Notes under the pieces: generated by a model | Seen by the model: only the letters and a program-made list of their open reading frames with translations | Told to the model about the DNA's origin: nothing | Database searches by the model: none | Source: Cupriavidus alkaliphilus | Lineage (GTDB): Bacteria; Pseudomonadota; Gammaproteobacteria; Burkholderiales; Burkholderiaceae | Direction: 5' to 3' | Assembly: GCF_900094595.1 (NCBI RefSeq) | Contig: NZ_FMAD01000008.1 | Coordinates: 241,508 to 305,507 of the forward strand | Length of the DNA: 64,000 nt | Shown here: one piece after another, positions 60,789 through 64,000 of the stretch | Numbering within the stretch: position 1 is the stretch's first letter | Layout of the letters: each line of letters starts with the position of its first letter | Position numbers and translations under genes: made by a program

Positions 60789-61090
60789 AAGCGGAAGAGA
60801 AAATCCTTTGGGATCGCCCGCGACAACGCGTGCGAGCGCAGCGACGCACTCCGTGCCAGTGCACAAAACCTGAGATAGGGAGCGCGCGCAGCGCAGCCGA
60901 AGGCGTCCCACCAATAACGCGGTTAGCAGGCGGCCACCGACCTAAAGTCGGGTTCGTCCATCCGACCTTGAACGCCAGGCACATCCAGGTAGCGCCAGCA
61001 GGGTCGAACCACCAACCGCCTGACCGCAAGTCACCACCGCTGGAACCACCAACGTCGCCTTAGCCAGCCGCTCAGGCGACGCGCTTCTTG

Positions 61091-61139
61091 CCTACTTCTT
61101 GTCGCTCGGACAAGAAGTAGGTCGCCGGCTACGCCGGCG
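61091..61139. repeat. Two adjacent perfect hairpins
   Basis: CCTACTTCTTGTC (61091-61103) pairs exactly with GACAAGAAGTAGG (61109-61121) around a five-base loop. It is followed at once by CGCCGGC-TAC-GCCGGCG (61123-61139). Part of the repeat block. Confidence 0.8.
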
Positions 61140-61257
61140 AAACAGCCACGCCCGCCAAGCACGACAAACCAACCACAGTTCCCAGAATTTTGACGCCCAC
61201 CACGGAGTGACTTTTCCCCCACGGACGACCCGCTCGCATCTTCAGGGAAAACGAATG

Positions 61258-61330
61258 TTGACAATCACAAACCCATGATCTACAACATCGTCTACACACT
61301 CAATCAATTTTGTAGACAATTTAGTAGACA
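61258..61330 (+). promoter_or_regulatory. Promoter with overlapping operator array for the allantoin genes
   Basis: TTGACA (61258-61263, perfect -35), a 17-base spacer, then TACAAC (61281-61286, four of six matches to the -10 consensus). TCTAC occurs at 61279 and 61291, and its reverse complement GTAGA at 61312 and 61324, each pair exactly 12 bases apart. The array is therefore a symmetric pair of direct repeats covering the -10 and the start site. Such a layout fits a dimeric GntR-like repressor, a common regulator of allantoin and hydantoin genes; the regulator is not in the window. Confidence 0.6.
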
Positions 61331-61419
61331 CATAAACACCCTCCCCTGGCGCACCGCAAAGAGCCCCGAAGGGCCGCGCGTCGCCTATCGTCAAGACACA
61401 CATCTGCCAGGAGACTCAG

Positions 61420-62943
61420 ATGATGCAAACCACCGCCACACCCGCCGACGCAGCGCAGGCGCAGGGCGGGCATGCCGCACACGGCAATGCCCTGATCAAG
61501 CCCAGCTATGACGAACGCCTCACCAATGAGGACCTCGCCCCGTTGCGCAAGCAGACCTGGGGCACCTACAACATCTTTGCGTTCTGGATGTCCGACGTGC
61601 ACAGCGTCGGCGGCTATATCACCGCCGGCAGCCTGTTCGCGCTGGGCCTGACCAGCTGGCAGGTGCTGGTGTCGCTGCTGGTGGGCATCGTGATCGTGCA
61701 GTATTTCTGCAACCTGGTGGCCAAGCCCAGCCAGGTGACCGGCACGCCTTACCCGGTGATCTGCCGGGCCTCGTTCGGCGTGCTCGGCGCCAATATCCCG
61801 GCCATCATCCGCGGGCTGATCGCGGTGGCGTGGTACGGGATCCAGACCTACCTGGCGTCGAGTGCCTTCCTGGTGCTGGCGCTGCACTTCTTCCCGGCGC
61901 TGGCGCCGTATGCCGACCTCAAGCTGCATGGCTTCGCCGGGCTGTCGACACTGGGCTGGGCGTCGTTCATGGTGTTGTGGGTGCTGCAGGCGCTGGTGTT
62001 CTGGACCGGCATGGAGACCATCCGCAAGTTCATCGACTGGGCCGGCCCGGCGGTGTACGTGGTGATGATCGCGCTGGCGGTCTGGCTGGTGAACAAGGCC
62101 GGCTGGGAGAACGTCAACTTCACGCTGAGCTTCGTCAAGTACACCGGCTGGGAAGCGGTGCCGGTGATGCTGAGCGCGATCGCGCTGGTGGTGTCGTACT
62201 TCTCCGGCCCGATGCTCAACTTCGGCGACTTCTCGCGCTATGCCAAGGATTTCAAGTCGGTGAAGCGCGGCAACTTCTGGGGCCTGCCGGTCAACTTCCT
62301 GGGCTTCTCGCTGCTGACCGTGATCACCACCTCGGCCACGCTGCCAGTGTTCGGCAAGCTGATCACCGACCCGGTGGAGACGGTCAGCCATATCGACAGC
62401 ACCTTCGCCATGCTGCTTGGCGCCTTCACCTTCATGACCGCGACCATCGGCATCAATATCGTCGCCAACTTCGTCTCGCCGGCGTTCGACTTCTCCAACG
62501 TGTCGCCCAAGCACATCAGCTGGCGCACCGGCGGCATGATCGCTGCGGTGGCTTCGATCTTCATCACGCCCTGGAACCTGTACAACAACCCGCAGGTGAT
62601 CCACTACACGCTGGACGTGCTGGGCGCCTTCATCGGCCCGCTGTTCGGCATCCTGATTGCCGACTACTACCTGGTGCGACGCCAGCATGTCGAGGTGGAT
62701 GACCTGTACACGCTGAACCCGCGCGGCCGCTACTGGTACCGCAACGGCTTCAACCCGGCGGCGGTGGCCACCATGATTCCCGCGGCCATCATCCCGATCC
62801 TGTGCGTGGTGGTGCCGGCCTGGCAGGCGGCCGCCAACTACAGCTGGTTCATCGGCATGGGCATTGCGCTGGTGCTGTACCGGCAGCTGGCTCCCCGCAT
62901 GATGCCCGGGCACCTGGGCAGCCGCGCCGCCACCCACGCGTGA
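61420..62943 (+). CDS. NCS1-family permease (allantoin/hydantoin/uracil type)
   Basis: A 507-residue transporter with twelve predicted helices. NCS1 features are LRKQTWGTYNIFAFWMSDVH, SVGGYITAGSLFALGLTSWQ, ICRASFGVLGANIPAIIRGL and FGDFSRYAKDFKSVKRGNFW. NCS1 proteins move nucleobases, hydantoins and allantoin with sodium or protons. The following racemase and PuuE-type genes make allantoin the likely substrate. ATG 61420 begins MMQTTATP; a second Met follows at once. Confidence 0.88.
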   Translation: MMQTTATPADAAQAQGGHAAHGNALIKPSYDERLTNEDLAPLRKQTWGTYNIFAFWMSDVHSVGGYITAGSLFALGLTSWQVLVSLLVGIVIVQYFCNLVAKPSQVTGTPYPVICRASFGVLGANIPAIIRGLIAVAWYGIQTYLASSAFLVLALHFFPALAPYADLKLHGFAGLSTLGWASFMVLWVLQALVFWTGMETIRKFIDWAGPAVYVVMIALAVWLVNKAGWENVNFTLSFVKYTGWEAVPVMLSAIALVVSYFSGPMLNFGDFSRYAKDFKSVKRGNFWGLPVNFLGFSLLTVITTSATLPVFGKLITDPVETVSHIDSTFAMLLGAFTFMTATIGINIVANFVSPAFDFSNVSPKHISWRTGGMIAAVASIFITPWNLYNNPQVIHYTLDVLGAFIGPLFGILIADYYLVRRQHVEVDDLYTLNPRGRYWYRNGFNPAAVATMIPAAIIPILCVVVPAWQAAANYSWFIGMGIALVLYRQLAPRMMPGHLGSRAATHA

Positions 62944-63000
62944 CGCCGCCCTTCCTTGAACCGACCCACGATTACGACCGCACCGAACCGAGCCGTGTCC

Positions 63001-63735
63001 ATGAAGCTGAAGATCATCAACCCCAATACCACCCAGAGCATGACCGACAAGATCGGGCAGTGCGCCGCCGCCGTGGCGGCGCCCGGCACGCGCATCAGCG
63101 CGGTCAGCCCGCGCATGGGCCCGGCTTCGATCGAAAGCCACTATGACGAAGCCCTGTCGGTGCCGGGCATCCTCGACGAGATCCTGGCCGGCGAACAGGA
63201 AGGCGTGGACGGCTACGTCATCGCCTGCTTCGGCGACCCGGGCCTGTATGCCGCGCGCGAAGTGGCGCGCGGGCCGGTGATCGGCATCGCCGAGGCCGCC
63301 ATGCACATGGCCAGCGTGGTCGGCAGCAGCTTCAGCGTGGTCACCACGCTGGCGCGCACCTGCAATATCGCCTGGCACCTGGCCGAGCGCTACGGCATGA
63401 AGCGCTTCTGCAACAACGTGCGCGCCTGCGACCTGCCGGTGCTGGAGCTGGAGCGCCCCGGGTCCGATGCGCGCCGCATCATCACCGAGGCCTGCCGGGT
63501 GGCCCTGGCCGAAGACCGCAGCGAATGCATCGTGCTGGGCTGCGCCGGCATGACCGACCTGTGCGACGAGATCGCCGACGCCATCGGCGCGCCGGTGATC
63601 GACGGCGTGTCGTGCGCGGTCAAGCTGGCCGAGGCGCTGGTCTCGGTGCGCCTGGGCACCAGCAAGCGCGGCGACTGGGCGCGGCCGCTGCCCAAGGCCT
63701 ATGCCGGCATGCTGGCCCCCTATGCCCTGAACTGA
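63001..63735 (+). CDS. Asp/Glu/hydantoin racemase family (allantoin racemase-like)
   Basis: A 244-residue racemase with two catalytic Cys: one in VIACFGDPGLYAAREVARG and one in CIVLGCAGMTDLCDEIADAI, the usual pair for cofactor-free proton exchange. KIINPNTTQSMTDKI at the N-terminus is the family signature. In allantoin clusters this enzyme (HpxA type) makes (S)-allantoin from the R form for allantoinase. It starts 57 bases after the permease and 5 bases before the next gene. ATG 63001 lies directly at the start of the fold. Confidence 0.9.
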   Translation: MKLKIINPNTTQSMTDKIGQCAAAVAAPGTRISAVSPRMGPASIESHYDEALSVPGILDEILAGEQEGVDGYVIACFGDPGLYAAREVARGPVIGIAEAAMHMASVVGSSFSVVTTLARTCNIAWHLAERYGMKRFCNNVRACDLPVLELERPGSDARRIITEACRVALAEDRSECIVLGCAGMTDLCDEIADAIGAPVIDGVSCAVKLAEALVSVRLGTSKRGDWARPLPKAYAGMLAPYALN

Positions 63736-63740
63736 ACCCT

Positions 63741-64000
63741 ATGTCTTCCCGCACTTTGTCCGCTTCCACCACCATGCTCCAGTCCCGCTATCCCCGCGAT
63801 CTGATCGGTTACGGCGCCCGTCCGCCGCACGCCCGCTGGCCGGGCGGCGCGCGCGTGGCGCTGCAGTTCGTGCTCAACTACGAAGAAGGCGGCGAGAACT
63901 GCGTACTGCACGGCGACGCCGCCTCCGAGCAGTTCCTGTCCGAGATCGTCGGCGCCGCGGCCTACCCCGACCGCCACATGAGCATGGAGGGCATCTACGA
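63741..64000 (+). CDS. puuE: Allantoinase PuuE (polysaccharide-deacetylase fold), 3' part missing
   Basis: The first 87 codons are inside the window. YPRDLIGYGARPPHARWPGG, ARVALQFVLNYEEGGENCVL and HGDAASEQFLSEIVGAAAYP match the start of PuuE, a metal-independent allantoinase that opens the allantoin ring. It follows the racemase gene after five bases, so permease, racemase and allantoinase form one operon for allantoin use. The gene runs off the right edge. Confidence 0.9.
   Translation, partial: MSSRTLSASTTMLQSRYPRDLIGYGARPPHARWPGGARVALQFVLNYEEGGENCVLHGDAASEQFLSEIVGAAAYPDRHMSMEGIY

Larger units (their letters stand above)
60674..61250. other. Intergenic repeat block
   Basis: About 575 bases with no supported gene but full of repeats: the 76-bp repeat (60713-60788), then a stretch of mixed sequence (60800-61060), then two hairpins (61091-61121 and 61123-61139). 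The second half resembles repeat sequence spread through many beta-proteobacterial genomes, since translations of its minus strand give commonly misannotated short open frames (GDLLLVRATRSRQEA). It ends at the allantoin-operon promoter. Confidence 0.6.

Noticed and set aside
61031..61264. Minus-strand open frame of 77 residues with GDLLLVRATRSRQEA
   Set aside because: Such short frames come from a dispersed repeat in many beta-proteobacteria; no conserved gene is involved.

Overview
The window is high-GC DNA with dense, short-gapped operons. It looks like a replicon of a Burkholderiaceae betaproteobacterium, most probably Cupriavidus. The clues are the flagellar gene order (fliC-flaG-fliDST, a FliK-like/FlhB-like pair, then fliE divergent from fliFGHIJK), a czcI-C-B-A type metal efflux operon, a PHB-depolymerase-family esterase, and an allantoin cluster of the NCS1/racemase/PuuE kind. 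This assignment is inference from gene content; no search was run.

Layout. 1-1000: a BON-domain periplasmic protein (cut by the window edge) beside a tiny Gln/Gly-rich hydrophilic protein. 1099-2055: an MpaB/rubber-oxygenase-family (DUF2236) protein. 2911-16940: the flagellar block. It begins with a divergent Hfq-like Sm protein and a good FliA (sigma-28) promoter in front of fliC, continues through filament, cap and chaperone genes, and carries an FlhB-like gene broken by an in-frame amber codon. It ends with the basal-body/export operon fliF-G-H-I-J-K. 17134-17776: a HicAB toxin-antitoxin pair. 17809-26737: housekeeping and stress genes (AlkB, a GFA-family enzyme, CysK, a TSUP permease, a DUF938 methyltransferase, a lipoprotein hydrolase, a PhoX-family phosphatase, YigZ, a ferredoxin). 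26751-26931: a decayed antitoxin gene.

27001-35117: a PHB-depolymerase-type esterase, a DUF3606 protein, a large lipoprotein combining a phytase-like esterase with a permuted glycerophosphodiesterase, a periplasmic carbonic anhydrase, and a three-gene operon of an atypical cytochrome P450 (no ExxR), an ABM monooxygenase and a TauE/SafE permease. 35147-41389: a czcICBA-type heavy-metal efflux operon. 41666-42960: an exported protein built of short DPF-type repeats, convergent with an ECF sigma factor and its soluble zinc-finger anti-sigma. 43034-48187: an orphan AAA+ ATPase with an unrecognised N-terminal half, an esterase, a family-9 glycosyltransferase broken by one frameshift, an ArsR-type regulator and an acidic unknown.

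48245-56310: a zinc alcohol dehydrogenase, a phospholipase-D-family lipoprotein, an amino-acid permease, an exported amidohydrolase, a cupin and an AraC regulator. 56479-58080: a cupin plus an intradiol dioxygenase. 58393-60622: a Fur-type palindrome and a TonB-dependent siderophore receptor. 60674-61250: a block of intergenic repeats, including a 76-bp sequence identical to one near 54.9 kb. 61258-64000: the allantoin operon (permease, racemase, PuuE allantoinase, the last cut by the window edge) behind a promoter overlapped by a symmetric operator array.

The least ordinary items are the amber codon in the FlhB-like gene, the Hfq-like protein beside fliC, the ExxR-less P450 operon, the DPF-repeat exported protein beside an ECF/anti-sigma pair, the permuted GDPD-phytase lipoprotein, and the AAA+ protein with its unknown N-terminal half.
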